Source of the DNA: Pararoseomonas baculiformis
Lineage (GTDB): Bacteria > Pseudomonadota > Alphaproteobacteria > Acetobacterales > Acetobacteraceae
Direction: 5' to 3'
NCBI RefSeq assembly: GCF_017813395.1
Contig: NZ_JAGIZB010000003.1
Span: forward strand, 186,001 to 250,000
DNA length: 64,000 nt
Part shown: positions 43,893 through 52,728 of the stretch, in pieces
How the letters are laid out: each line of letters opens with the position of its first letter
Position numbering within the stretch: the first letter of the stretch is position 1
The notes under the pieces: generated by a model
The model's database searches: none
What the model was told of the DNA's origin: nothing
The model's input: only the letters and a program-made list of their open reading frames with translations
Position numbers and translations under genes: made by a program

Positions 43893-46313
43893 ATGGACGC
43901 CTGGCCGAACGAGACCCCCGCCCCCTCCGCCCAGCAGGAGCAGGCTGCCCGCCTGTGGCACGCCGGTGATCACCAGGGTGCCGCGCGGTTGTTCGCCGAG
44001 GCCGCGGCGCTTTCAGCGGATCCGGCACCGCTGATGCTGTGGCAGGGCCATGCGCTGCAGGCGGCGGGGCGGACGGATGAGGCGCTGGCCGCCTATGAGC
44101 AGGCGGCGGCGGAGGCACCGGCCGATCCGGCGCCGCACCGCCATCGCGGCCATGCCCTGCGCCTGGCCTCCCGCCCCGAGGAGGCGGGCCAAGCCTATGC
44201 GCTCGCGGTGGCGCTGGAGATCGGGGCAACGGCCACGCCCGAGGCGGAAGCGGCCATCCAACGGCTCGGGGCGGAGAGTCCCGCCCCGCCAGAGCCACCC
44301 CGCCCCGAAAGCCCCGCCGGGACGCCCCCTGGCCCCGCGGACTTGCAAGCCGCCCGCGCGCCAGCCGCATCGGCGCGGACGGAAGCGCAGCCAGCACAGG
44401 GCATGGCACATCGCGGGCTGGTCCCCGCGGCGGCGGCGGCGCGCGCCACCACCCAGCTTGCGCCACCCGCCCGGCCCCGGATCGCGATGCTGCGGGTTGG
44501 CGGCAGCACGCCGCGCAGCGCGCAGCCCTCTCCCTCCGCCATGGCTGGCGGCAGCGCGGTGCCCGCGGCGGCCCGCGGGATCCAGGCAAGTCGCCTCACG
44601 GCCTTCGACGTGACGGACCTGCTGCTCCATTTCGGTCATCGCCGCACGCTCACGGGCATCCAGCGCGTCCAGGCGAGCATCCTCGGCGCCTCCCTCGCGG
44701 CGGGCTACGAGGCAAGCTATGTCAGCTTCGAACGGGAGCGCGCCGGCTGGCGTGCCGTGGACCCCGAGGCGCTGGCCCGCCTCCTGGCCGCCGCCGCCGC
44801 CGGGGCGGACACCGCGGACCCTGCCTGGATCCTTGCACGGGATGCGGTGCTGGAGCCCGGTGGAAACGCCCTGCCCTACAGCTTCCTCCCTGGCAGCACC
44901 CTCGTGAACCTGGGCAATTCCTGGGGCATCCCGGATTATTTCCGCGCGCTCCGCTTGGCGCAGCGCCAGGCCGGGCTGCGCTACGTGCCCTTCCTGCATG
45001 ACTGCGTGCCGCTCGTGATGCCCGAGCATTGCGTCCGTACGCTGGTCCAGGACTATGCGCGCTGGTTCTCCTCCATGGGGGTGCATGCCCATGCGGTGCT
45101 CTGCAACTCCGAATGCACCCGCGCGGATGGCCAGCGATTCCTCGATGCCCTGATCCCCGGCCTGAACCTTCCGATGGAGGTGGTGCGGCTGGATGCGGAT
45201 CCGCGCCCCACCGCCGCGCCCGATGCGGCCGCGCTGGAAGGCACGCGCGCCCCGCGGGCGCCCGAGCCCTATGTGCTCTTCGTGGCGACGATCGAGAGCC
45301 GCAAGGACCACCTCACCGTCTTCCGAACCTGGCTGAGCCTGCTGCGCCGGCACGGCGCGGGGCGGATCCCGCGCCTGGTCTGCGTCGGTGCCCGGGGCTG
45401 GCATGCGGAAGCGGCGATGAACTTGCTGGAGGGCAGCCCCGAGCTGGCCCGGCATGTGGTGCTTCTGCACGACATCTCGGATGGTGGGCTGGCGGTCCTG
45501 TACAGGGACTGCCTCTTCACCCTCTACAACTCGCATTACGAGGGCTGGGGCCTTCCCGTCACGGAAAGCCTGGCCTGGGGCAAGGTGCCGGTCATACCCC
45601 GACATTCCGCCCTGCTCGAATCGGGAGAGGGCGTCGCGGTCTATGTGGAGCCGCAGAGCGAGCCGCATATGGTCGCGGCGGTGGAGCGCCTTCTCTTCGA
45701 GCCGGGGGCGCTTGCGGCGGCCGAACGCGGCGTGGCGGCCAAGGGCCGGCGCCGTTCCTGGGAGGCGGTGCTGTCGCAGATCGGCACGGCGCTCGAGGCA
45801 TTCGGGCAGGAAGAGCCGCCCCCGGTCGCCGAGCGTATCGCCATCCCCCTGGGCCACCGAATTCCGCTGCGCCGCAGCGCCTCCCCGGTGCCGGACCTCT
45901 CCATCGCCCTGTCCGACCTGGTACGGGACGGGGTCGGCTGGCGGCCGCTCGAGGATTGGGGAGCCCCGATGGCGGAGGGGCGGGCACGGCTGCGCATGCC
46001 CTTGCCCCCGGGCCTTTCGGGCCTGCTGCGCCTTCATCTCGAGTTGCGTGGCGTGGGCGGGGGCCCTCTCTCCTTCGTGCTGCTGGCGGATGGGGCGCCG
46101 GCCGGGGCCGCGACGATTGCCGAGCCGCCCGAGGGCGATTTCGCCACGGCCATGCCGGTGGAGGTGGCGGAGGGTACGCGGATCCTGGACCTGGAGTGGG
46201 ACGCCGCAGACGGTATGGGGCTTCGGGGCCTCATGATCTGCCGCGAGGACGACCTGCTGGCGCGGCTCGACTTCCTGGAGGCGCAGCGCATGCCCGCCTT
46301 CCACGCCGGCTGA
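43893..46313 (+). CDS. TPR / GT4 / beta-domain three-module protein
   Basis: 806 residues. Residues 10-110 are TPR-like helical repeats (QAARLWHAGDHQGAARLFAEAA; DEALAAYEQAAAEAPADPAPHRH), similar to the substrate-recognition repeats of protein glycosylating enzymes. A Pro/Ala-rich linker follows to about residue 230. The GT4 domain (about 235-640) has HRRTLTGIQRVQASIL, YVLFVATIESRKDHLTVF and LYNSHYEGWGLPVTESLAWGKVPVI, a complete donor site. The last 150 residues are beta-rich (LLRLHLELRGVGGGPLSFVLL) and resemble the modules of the accessory proteins nearby. ATG 43893 is preceded only by a weak site. It may glycosylate a protein or a glycan; unresolved. Confidence 0.82.
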   Translation: MDAWPNETPAPSAQQEQAARLWHAGDHQGAARLFAEAAALSADPAPLMLWQGHALQAAGRTDEALAAYEQAAAEAPADPAPHRHRGHALRLASRPEEAGQAYALAVALEIGATATPEAEAAIQRLGAESPAPPEPPRPESPAGTPPGPADLQAARAPAASARTEAQPAQGMAHRGLVPAAAAARATTQLAPPARPRIAMLRVGGSTPRSAQPSPSAMAGGSAVPAAARGIQASRLTAFDVTDLLLHFGHRRTLTGIQRVQASILGASLAAGYEASYVSFERERAGWRAVDPEALARLLAAAAAGADTADPAWILARDAVLEPGGNALPYSFLPGSTLVNLGNSWGIPDYFRALRLAQRQAGLRYVPFLHDCVPLVMPEHCVRTLVQDYARWFSSMGVHAHAVLCNSECTRADGQRFLDALIPGLNLPMEVVRLDADPRPTAAPDAAALEGTRAPRAPEPYVLFVATIESRKDHLTVFRTWLSLLRRHGAGRIPRLVCVGARGWHAEAAMNLLEGSPELARHVVLLHDISDGGLAVLYRDCLFTLYNSHYEGWGLPVTESLAWGKVPVIPRHSALLESGEGVAVYVEPQSEPHMVAAVERLLFEPGALAAAERGVAAKGRRRSWEAVLSQIGTALEAFGQEEPPPVAERIAIPLGHRIPLRRSASPVPDLSIALSDLVRDGVGWRPLEDWGAPMAEGRARLRMPLPPGLSGLLRLHLELRGVGGGPLSFVLLADGAPAGAATIAEPPEGDFATAMPVEVAEGTRILDLEWDAADGMGLRGLMICREDDLLARLDFLEAQRMPAFHAG

Positions 46314-46429
46314 TCTGCCCGGAATACAGCCACCGGTTGCTGGATGGTTAACGCCTGCCGGGGCGAGGCTGCGGCATGCGCGCTGCCAGCCATTCCGCCC
46401 GATTCACCCGTGATTCACGCCTTTCCGGC

Positions 46430-46636
46430 ATGGTGCTGCGCATGATCAGCACCAACGCCCTGGCCGCCTTCACGCAGGATGTCTCCCGTGCTGCCGGTAT
46501 CCGGGAAATCCAGCCGGTGCGGGAGGCGCGCGGCGGATCGGGCCAGGCCGTTCCAGCCCAGCGGGCGCTCGAATCAGTGCCCGCCGCCCCGGCGACTCCC
46601 CTGCCCCGCGGGTCACTCCTGGACCTTCGTGTGTAG
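46430..46636 (+). CDS. Small hypothetical protein (about 68 aa)
   Basis: Unrecognised. The frame begins with ATG 46376, 46430 or 46442; the segment from MISTNALAAFTQDVSRAAGIREIQPV onward looks coding and is followed by a Pro/Ala-rich tail ending GSLLDLRV. No signal peptide or membrane helix. It sits alone between the GT gene and the Nudix gene on the same strand, 20 nt before the latter's open frame. Could be a small conserved protein of this lineage or a spurious frame. Confidence 0.45.
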   Translation: MVLRMISTNALAAFTQDVSRAAGIREIQPVREARGGSGQAVPAQRALESVPAAPATPLPRGSLLDLRV

Positions 46637-46689
46637 CACCGCCGCCAATTGGGGTTGTGACCGGGGAGGCCCGGCGCCATTCTGTGCCC

Positions 46690-47262
46690 ATGGCCGGTGC
46701 TTTCGAGAGAAAACGGCATGAGGGTGACGACCGGGACCGGCTGACCTGCCGAGACTGCGGCTTCGTCGCTTATGAGAATCCCAAGGTCGTGGTGGGCTCC
46801 GTGGTGTCCATCCCCGAGGCGGGGCCGGGTGGCGTGCTGCTCTGTCGCCGGGCGATCGAGCCCAGGCGGGGCTTCTGGACACTGCCCGCCGGCTATCTCG
46901 AAATGAACGAAACGGTCGAGGAAGGTGCGCGGCGCGAGGCCTGGGAGGAAGCATGCGCCCGGATCGCGACCGACGGCGTGCTGGCGGTCTTCTCCATCGC
47001 GCGGCTGGGGCAGGTGCAGGTGATGTTCCGGGCCCGGCTGGCCGTGCCCGGCTATGCGCCCGGCCCTGAGAGCCTGGAGGTCCGCGCCTTCGCCTGGGAT
47101 GAAATCCCATGGGCCGAGATCGCCTTCCCGAGCGTGCACTGGGCCTTGCAGGCCTGGAAGGAAGGGGCCGGGCATCCCGGCCCCGCCATGCTCAATCCGC
47201 CCGAGGATCCGCGTGGCATGCGCCCGCTGGCCGGGCCTGCCCTGGCGGGAGATGCCGGATGA
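46690..47262 (+). CDS. Nudix hydrolase with N-terminal zinc-ribbon-like segment
   Basis: Hydrolyses a nucleoside diphosphate linked to another group. About 190 residues from ATG 46690. The Nudix box is at 68-90: GYLEMNE, then REAWEE at 82-87, with Cys89 where the consensus Gly stands. The N-terminal LTCRDCGFVAYENPKVVVG matches the Nudix subgroup with a zinc-ribbon-like CxxC, and AIEPRRGFWTLPAGYLEMNETVEEGA is the classic subgroup sequence. An upstream ATG at 46657 adds 11 residues without similarity. Its stop overlaps the next gene start (ATGA, 47259-47262). Confidence 0.9.
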   Translation: MAGAFERKRHEGDDRDRLTCRDCGFVAYENPKVVVGSVVSIPEAGPGGVLLCRRAIEPRRGFWTLPAGYLEMNETVEEGARREAWEEACARIATDGVLAVFSIARLGQVQVMFRARLAVPGYAPGPESLEVRAFAWDEIPWAEIAFPSVHWALQAWKEGAGHPGPAMLNPPEDPRGMRPLAGPALAGDAG

Positions 47263-47690
47263 TCGCCACCCTTGCCCTGTCGGCCCTGCTGCTCGGCGCG
47301 GCGCCCGAAGCGCCTTCCTCCCCAGCCATCCTGCTGGTCCAGGAAACCGAGGCGCCACGGCCAGCGGCCGCCCCGGCCCGCCGCCAGCAACAGCGCCCGG
47401 CGCGCCGGCGTTCCGCGCGCCGGGCTACACCGCCCGCGATCCAGGCGCCGCCGCCTCCACCACCCACGCCCGCCCCGCGCGCGGACATCGCGCCGATGCC
47501 GGATCGCTCGATCGAGGCGCCGCGCGGACCCTTCGAGCCGGAAACCGCACGGCTGCGGCCAGACCTCATCCGGCCCCGGAACCTCCCCGATGCCCGGGTC
47601 CAGTCCGACAACGAGTACACGCGGGAGCGGGACAGCCTCTATCGAGAGCCGGCGGCCGGCGCCCGGATGAACATTCCCTTCTCCTACTAG
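47259..47690 (+). CDS. Exported Pro/Arg-rich small hypothetical protein
   Basis: 143 residues. Starts at ATG 47259, overlapping the Nudix stop by 4 nt. The N-terminus (MIATLALSALLLGAAPEAPS) is a short signal peptide. The rest is Pro/Ala/Arg-rich and low-complexity to about residue 75, then a more ordered C-terminus (RLRPDLIRPRNLPDARVQSDNEYTRERDSLYREP) ends in GARMNIPFSY. No known domain. Probably periplasmic, possibly envelope-associated. Its 3' end overlaps the convergent creatininase gene by 4 nt. Confidence 0.65.
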   Translation: MIATLALSALLLGAAPEAPSSPAILLVQETEAPRPAAAPARRQQQRPARRRSARRATPPAIQAPPPPPPTPAPRADIAPMPDRSIEAPRGPFEPETARLRPDLIRPRNLPDARVQSDNEYTRERDSLYREPAAGARMNIPFSY

Positions 47691-48487
47691 GCCGGGCGCT
47701 GGGCGCGGCCCGGAGTCCAGACATCGTCCGGGGTCGCCCAGAGCGCCTCGTCCCGCAAGCCGCGCGCGAGGGCTTCCGCGATGGCGGCGAGAATGCGCTC
47801 CCCCTTTTCGGCCGTGGCGGCGCGGGGATCGCCCCGCACGCCCGTCACCGGCGCGCGCTCGGCGAAGGACCAGAAGCGCTGGAAGGCGCTGCCGCCGACG
47901 GAAGGGCCGCCATTGGAGAGCGCACCCGCCACCTCGTCCTTCCGCACCTGGTCCGGTTCAAGCGCGAGCCAGAGGCTCGTTTCCGCCTCGCAGGCATGCT
48001 GGGTGCCGGGCTGTGTCTCCAGGATGGAGGCGATCGCGGCCGCCGCGGCCTGGTGCACGGTGGTGGTGACCACGGGAATGCCCATCTCCGCGCCGAGCTC
48101 GCGCGCGATGACCATCAGCGGCTCGATGTTCCCACCATGGGAGTTCACCAGGAACAGCTTGCGGAAGCCGCAGGCCATGATGGATTTCGCCACGCAGGCG
48201 ATCACCGCCTGCATCGTCCGGAAGTCCAGGCTGATCGTGCCGCCGAAGGGCAGGTGATGCTCGCTGATGCCCTGCCACATCGGGGGCAGGACGAGAGCGG
48301 GGGCATCTTCCGCCACCAGCTCCGCCGCGCGGATGCAGGAGGCATGCCCGATCAGGCTGTCGGTCCAGACCGGCAGATGCGGGCCATGCTGCTCCAGCGC
48401 CGCGACGGGCAGCATCACCACCGCGTCGCGCGCGGCCCATTCCTTGATCTCGGGCGCGGTCAGCCGCTCCCAGCGCACTTCGGTCAT
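47687..48487 (-). CDS. Creatininase family amidohydrolase
   Basis: Metal-dependent amidohydrolase of the creatininase/mycofactocin-protease (MftE-like) fold. 266 residues, normal length. Metal ligands are visible: the early ALEQHGPHLPVWTDSLIG (Glu/His/Asp), GISEHHLPFGGTISL and VNSHGGNIEPL, and HACEAETSLWLAL with the conserved Glu. The substrate may be creatinine-like, a formamide or a cyclic amide. The gene is the last of the minus-strand run; its start ATG shares one base with the ftsY stop (TGATG at 48485-48489). Confidence 0.88.
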   Translation of the reverse strand: MTEVRWERLTAPEIKEWAARDAVVMLPVAALEQHGPHLPVWTDSLIGHASCIRAAELVAEDAPALVLPPMWQGISEHHLPFGGTISLDFRTMQAVIACVAKSIMACGFRKLFLVNSHGGNIEPLMVIARELGAEMGIPVVTTTVHQAAAAAIASILETQPGTQHACEAETSLWLALEPDQVRKDEVAGALSNGGPSVGGSAFQRFWSFAERAPVTGVRGDPRAATAEKGERILAAIAEALARGLRDEALWATPDDVWTPGRAQRPA

Positions 48488-49869
48488 CAGGAAAGTCCCA
48501 CCAGCGAACGGGCGTAGTCGCGTGCCTCGAAGGGCCGCAGGTCAGCGGCGGTCTCGCCCACGCCCACGGCATGCACGGGAAGGCCGAATTCCTCGGCCAG
48601 CGCGACAACGACGCCGCCCTTGGCGGAACCATCGAGCTTCGTCACGACGAGCCCGGTCACGTCCACCATCTCGCGGAACACCTTGCATTGCTGCACGGCA
48701 TTCTGGCCGGTGGTGGCGTCCAGCACCAACAGGACAGCATGGGGCACGTCCGGGTCGAGCTTGCGGAGAACGCGCACGACCTTGCGCAATTCTTCCATCA
48801 GACCGGCCTTGTTGTGGAGCCGACCGGCCGTGTCGATCAGCAGGATGTCAGCGCCTGCGCCCCGGGCGCGCTGCAGCGCCTCATGGGCGAGGCCGGCGGC
48901 ATCGGCGCCCTCCTTGGCCGGAGCAATGACGGTGCTGCCGGTGCGCTCGCCCCAGATCTGCAGCTGCTCCACGGCGGCGGCGCGGAAGGTGTCGCCGGCC
49001 GCCATCATCACGCTGCGGCCCTCGGCGCGGTAGTTCTGCGCCAGCTTCGCGATCGTGGTGGTCTTTCCGGTGCCGTTCACGCCGACGACGAGGACCACAT
49101 AGGGCTTCTTTCCCCAGTCCGGCTGCAGTGGCTGGGCGACGGGGGCGAGGATGGCGGCGATCTCGTCGGCCAGTGCCGCCTTCACCTCATCGTCGCCCAC
49201 CTCCTTCCCGAAGCGCGTGCGGCGGAAGCCGGCCACGATGCGCTGGGCGGCGGGAAGGCCGAGATCGGCGGTGATGAGGGTTTCCTCCAGCTCCTCCAGC
49301 GCGGCATCGTCCAGCCGGCGCTTGCGGAACAGGCCGGTCAGGTTCTCGGTCAGCTTGGCGGTGGAGCGGGAGAGCCCTGCCTTGAGCCGCGCGAAGAAGC
49401 CGCCCGCCGCGGCCGGTTCGGGCTCCGGGATCGGCACGGGCGGCTCGGGGATCGGCTCCTCTGGCTCCGGGGTCGGTTCCTCGGGCGGCATGGTGAAAGC
49501 GGGCGGGATGCCGGCCTGGGCGCCGACGGGCTCGCCGAGCTTCGGTTCCTCCGGGATGCTCGGCATGGCAGGGCCCGGGGCCTGCGGGAAGCCGCCCTCC
49601 ATGGGCATGGGGGCGAGCTGCGGCGGGGCGAATCCCGCGATCCCGGTCACCGAGGGAAGGAGATGGTCCGGCTGACGTGCCTCGACCGGAGGAGGCGATG
49701 CGGGCGGGTCGCCCTGCCCCGGTTCCGTCCCCGGCTCCCGGACCGGCGGTGGCGCCTCGGCGGGCGGGGGCGCGACGGGCGGCGCTTCCGGCTCGGTGAC
49801 GGGGGGCGTGGGCGCTTCGGGCGTGCCCGCCCTGCCCGTCAGCCGGCTCCAGAGGTCCTTCAGCGCCAT
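48487..49869 (-). CDS. ftsY: Signal recognition particle receptor FtsY
   Basis: SRP receptor GTPase that docks ribosome-nascent-chain complexes at the inner membrane. 460 residues. The first 150 are a low-complexity Pro/Glu-rich acidic A-domain, longer than in many alphaproteobacteria. The NG domain follows: helical N domain (LDDAALEELEETLITADLG), G1 GVNGTGKT at 263-270, DTAGR and TKLDGS(AKGG) motifs. It starts 28 nt after dapF. The usual alphaproteobacterial mtaB gene between dapF and ftsY is absent here. The gene ends overlapping the creatininase start. Confidence 0.96.
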   Translation of the reverse strand: MALKDLWSRLTGRAGTPEAPTPPVTEPEAPPVAPPPAEAPPPVREPGTEPGQGDPPASPPPVEARQPDHLLPSVTGIAGFAPPQLAPMPMEGGFPQAPGPAMPSIPEEPKLGEPVGAQAGIPPAFTMPPEEPTPEPEEPIPEPPVPIPEPEPAAAGGFFARLKAGLSRSTAKLTENLTGLFRKRRLDDAALEELEETLITADLGLPAAQRIVAGFRRTRFGKEVGDDEVKAALADEIAAILAPVAQPLQPDWGKKPYVVLVVGVNGTGKTTTIAKLAQNYRAEGRSVMMAAGDTFRAAAVEQLQIWGERTGSTVIAPAKEGADAAGLAHEALQRARGAGADILLIDTAGRLHNKAGLMEELRKVVRVLRKLDPDVPHAVLLVLDATTGQNAVQQCKVFREMVDVTGLVVTKLDGSAKGGVVVALAEEFGLPVHAVGVGETAADLRPFEARDYARSLVGLS

Positions 49870-49897
49870 TTCGTCTCCTCTCCGAAGCCGCCGCGAC

Positions 49898-50728
49898 TCA
49901 GGCGGGGTAGGCGTCCAGCTCGATCATGCCCGTGAAGGCCGTGGCGGTCGGGCCGGACATGAGCACATGCCCGTCAACGCGCCATTCGATGTGCAGGTCT
50001 CCGCCGGGCAGCGACACGGTGGCGGCCCGGCCGCACAGGCCGCGCCGGGCCGTGTTCACCAGGGCCGCGCAGGCGCCGGAGCCGCAGGCGAGCGTCAGCC
50101 CCGCACCGCGCTCCCACACCACGAGGCGGATGTGGTCCGGGGCCAGGACCTGGACGAAGCCGATATTGGCCCGCTGGGGAAAGAGCGCGTCGTGCTCCAA
50201 GGCCGGGCCGATCCGGGCCGCATCGATGGCGTCCAGATCCGGCACGAAGAAGGTCGCGTGCGGATTGCCCATGGAGCAGGCGGCGGGATCGGAGACGCCA
50301 TCGGCCGAAAGGGGCAGGTGCAGCGTATCCATTTCCCGGGCCAGGGGCACATCCGCCCAGCCCAGCCGGGCCGGCCCCATATCGACGCGGATGATCCCGC
50401 CGGGCAGGGTTTCGGAGGGCAGCAGGCCCGAGATGGTGCGAATGGTGACGGCTTCCGTCCCGGCCTCGGCCATCGCCAGATCGGCGATGCAGCGCGTGGC
50501 GTTGCCGCATGCCCCGGCCTCGGAACCGTCAGGGTTCAGGATCCGCATGAACAGGTCCGCCCCTTCCCTGCCCGGCTCCATGATAATGAGCTGGTCGCAG
50601 CCGATTCCCCGGTGGCGGTCCGCGATGGCGGCGGCGCGTGCGGGCGTGACGGGCAGCGGCGCCCGGCGTGCGTCCAGCACGACGAAGTCGTTGCCAAGGC
50701 CGTGCATCTTGCGGAAGGGAATGATCAT
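49898..50728 (-). CDS. dapF: Diaminopimelate epimerase
   Basis: Converts LL- to meso-diaminopimelate for lysine and peptidoglycan synthesis. 276 residues from ATG 50728, full length. The start [19 protein letters not shown] is diagnostic. The two active-site cysteines are Cys74 in GACGNATRC and Cys215 in [10 protein letters not shown] longer frame to 50926 lacks similarity. It follows the deaminase-like gene by 47 nt and precedes ftsY by 28 nt, so it is inside the minus-strand run that starts with the metallophosphoesterase. Confidence 0.96.
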   Translation of the reverse strand: MIIPFRKMHGLGNDFVVLDARRAPLPVTPARAAAIADRHRGIGCDQLIIMEPGREGADLFMRILNPDGSEAGACGNATRCIADLAMAEAGTEAVTIRTISGLLPSETLPGGIIRVDMGPARLGWADVPLAREMDTLHLPLSADGVSDPAACSMGNPHATFFVPDLDAIDAARIGPALEHDALFPQRANIGFVQVLAPDHIRLVVWERGAGLTLACGSGACAALVNTARRGLCGRAATVSLPGGDLHIEWRVDGHVLMSGPTATAFTGMIELDAYPA

Positions 50729-50775
50729 CGCGGAGCCGATATAGGCGCCGCAGGGCCGTGCCGGAAGCGGCAGGC

Positions 50776-51315
50776 CTATCCGGAGGGGGTCGGGGTGGGA
50801 TCGAGCGTGCTCGCCCCGCCGGCCTCGCCCGGCAGCAGCTCGGCCAGCAGAACCTCGGGCACCGCGTCGAACCGCAATCCCGCCTCGGCGAAGAGCCTGG
50901 CCGAGATATGCCCGCGGCGGTCCCATTCAGAGCGCGTGCCCAGGCGCGGCGGAGAGGCCACCACGCGCCGGATGCCGGACTGGATCGAGAGCACGGCGCA
51001 GTGGTTGCAGACGGGTTTGCCGACGACGTAGAGGGTGCATCCCCGCGCCTCCCGCCCGGCGAAGAGCAGGGCCGACTGCTCGGCATGCACCATCATGTCC
51101 AGCTTGGTCGGCTTGTCGGAAAGCCGGTCCATGTCGTCCTCGATCCGCGTGGGGAAGCCGTTGAACCCGGTGGCGACGATGCGGTTCAGCTCCGGCGCGA
51201 CGATCACGGCGCCCACCCGGCCGCGCGGGTCCTTCGACCAGTCGCGGATATGGGCGGCAAGGCGCAGGTAGCGGCGGTCCCAATGGGTCAGGGTCACGCC
51301 CTGCTCGGCGTTCAT
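50776..51315 (-). CDS. dCMP/cytidine deaminase family protein
   Basis: Zinc-dependent deaminase of the dCMP deaminase/ComEB type. 179 residues from ATG 51315. The zinc motif is HAE at 77-79 (His ligand plus catalytic Glu) and PVCNHC with Cys103 and Cys106. The N-terminal [29 protein letters not shown] is typical. Its start overlaps the kinase stop as ATGA (51312-51315). dCMP deaminase is uncommon in bacteria that make dUMP by other routes, so a different base-deamination or modification role is also possible. Cytoplasmic. Confidence 0.85.
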   Translation of the reverse strand: MNAEQGVTLTHWDRRYLRLAAHIRDWSKDPRGRVGAVIVAPELNRIVATGFNGFPTRIEDDMDRLSDKPTKLDMMVHAEQSALLFAGREARGCTLYVVGKPVCNHCAVLSIQSGIRRVVASPPRLGTRSEWDRRGHISARLFAEAGLRFDAVPEVLLAELLPGEAGGASTLDPTPTPSG

Positions 51316-52724
51316 GCCGGCATCTCCCGCGCCCGGACCACGGTGACGCTGCACGGAGCGCGGGCCGCCACCTCCCCCGAAACCGATCCCAACATCGTCC
51401 GGAGCATCGAATTGGCACGCGCGCCCATCACCACGTGATCCACCCCATTCGCCTCCGCATATTCCAGCAGCGCCTCCGCCGCGCTCGAACCCTCCAGTAC
51501 ATGGAAGGTGATCTGTCCCTCCTCCAGCCCAAGCGGCGCGGCCCAATGGCGCAGCTCCGCCAGGCGCTGGACGCGGGCGGAGCGTCCGGCCGAGTCATGG
51601 GGAGCATCTCCCCGGATATAGCCGTCCAGCAGCACGTTGAGGCAGGCCACGCGCGCGCCGGGCAGGGTGCGGAGCACATTGCCCACGCTGGTCCGCAGGG
51701 CCTCGGCCAGGGGGGCGGTCTGCTCCCTCAGGTCCACGGCCACCGCGACGATCGGTGCGGCATGGGAGGTGACGGCGGGGCGCCCGGTCCGAAGGCTGCG
51801 GTCCCGGTTGAAGCGCCGTTCCAGCAGCTTGAGCCAGCTGTCGCGCCGCGTGCGCGCGGCACGCGGCCCCAGCCGCACGGCCTCGGGGTTGCGCAGATCG
51901 AAGGCCAGCTGGGCAGCGGTTGGGTGCCTTCGGGCCGGGTCCACCTCCAGGCAGCGCAGGATCACCTCCTGCATCCAGGGGCGGATCTCCGGACGCAGCC
52001 GGCGCGGCGGAACGGGATCGCGCCAGAGCCGGTGGCGCACGGCGCGCAGGTGCAGAGGCTCCCCGAAGGGCAGGAACCCCGTGGCGAGCTGGTAGAGCAG
52101 CACGCCCAGCGCGAAGAGGTCGCTCCGCGGCTCGCTTCGCTGCCCCATGGCCTGCTCCGGCGCCATGTAGGGGGCGGTGCCATAGGGGATGCGGAACTCC
52201 TCCTCGATCAGGTCGGGGAGCTTGCCGTGGTGCGAGAGCCCGAAATCCACCAGCACCGCATCGCCTCGCAGCCCGTCCGGGGTGCGGCGGAAAAGGATGT
52301 TCGCGGGCTTCACGTCCAGATGAGAGACGCGCTGGCGGTGCAGCGAGGCCAGGGCGAGCGCCACCTTGGCACCGATCGCCGCCACCTCGTCGAGCGGAAG
52401 CGGAAGTTCGCGCAGGCGGGTCAGGAGAGAGGCGCCGGGAATCCGCTCCATGACCAGATAGGGATTCGGCGCCTCGAATCCCTTTGCAGCCACGAATTCC
52501 GGCACATGCGGCCCGGTGAGGCGGGGCAGGATCATCTGCTCCATCTCGAAGGACACGATATGCGCAGGGTCCAGCCCGTCCAGATGCGGCAGCTTCATCA
52601 GCAGCGGCATGGAATGGTCGGGATGCGTCACCTCGAAGATCGAGGCCATCCCACCCTCGCGCAGCGGCGCGCCGAGGGTGAAGCCGTCGATCACCTGGCC
52701 CTGGCGGGGGCGACGATGCGGCAC
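51312..52724 (-). CDS. Serine/threonine protein kinase fused to a universal stress protein domain
   Basis: 470 residues from GTG 52724. The kinase domain covers about 12-280: Gly-rich loop PLREGGMAS, Lys44, catalytic loop HLDVKPAN (135-142), where the usual Arg before Asp137 is Leu (an RD to non-RD change), DFG at 160-162 and APE at 188-190. The second domain (about 305-470) is a UspA-type alpha/beta domain with [14 protein letters not shown] and the ATP-loop region [17 protein letters not shown]. No membrane segment, so cytoplasmic. It starts 4 nt after the metallophosphoesterase stop and overlaps the deaminase, so kinase and phosphatase-like genes are in one operon. Likely a stress-signalling kinase. 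Confidence 0.85.
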   Translation of the reverse strand: MPHRRPRQGQVIDGFTLGAPLREGGMASIFEVTHPDHSMPLLMKLPHLDGLDPAHIVSFEMEQMILPRLTGPHVPEFVAAKGFEAPNPYLVMERIPGASLLTRLRELPLPLDEVAAIGAKVALALASLHRQRVSHLDVKPANILFRRTPDGLRGDAVLVDFGLSHHGKLPDLIEEEFRIPYGTAPYMAPEQAMGQRSEPRSDLFALGVLLYQLATGFLPFGEPLHLRAVRHRLWRDPVPPRRLRPEIRPWMQEVILRCLEVDPARRHPTAAQLAFDLRNPEAVRLGPRAARTRRDSWLKLLERRFNRDRSLRTGRPAVTSHAAPIVAVAVDLREQTAPLAEALRTSVGNVLRTLPGARVACLNVLLDGYIRGDAPHDSAGRSARVQRLAELRHWAAPLGLEEGQITFHVLEGSSAAEALLEYAEANGVDHVVMGARANSMLRTMLGSVSGEVAARAPCSVTVVRAREMPA

Positions 52725-52728
52725 GGGG

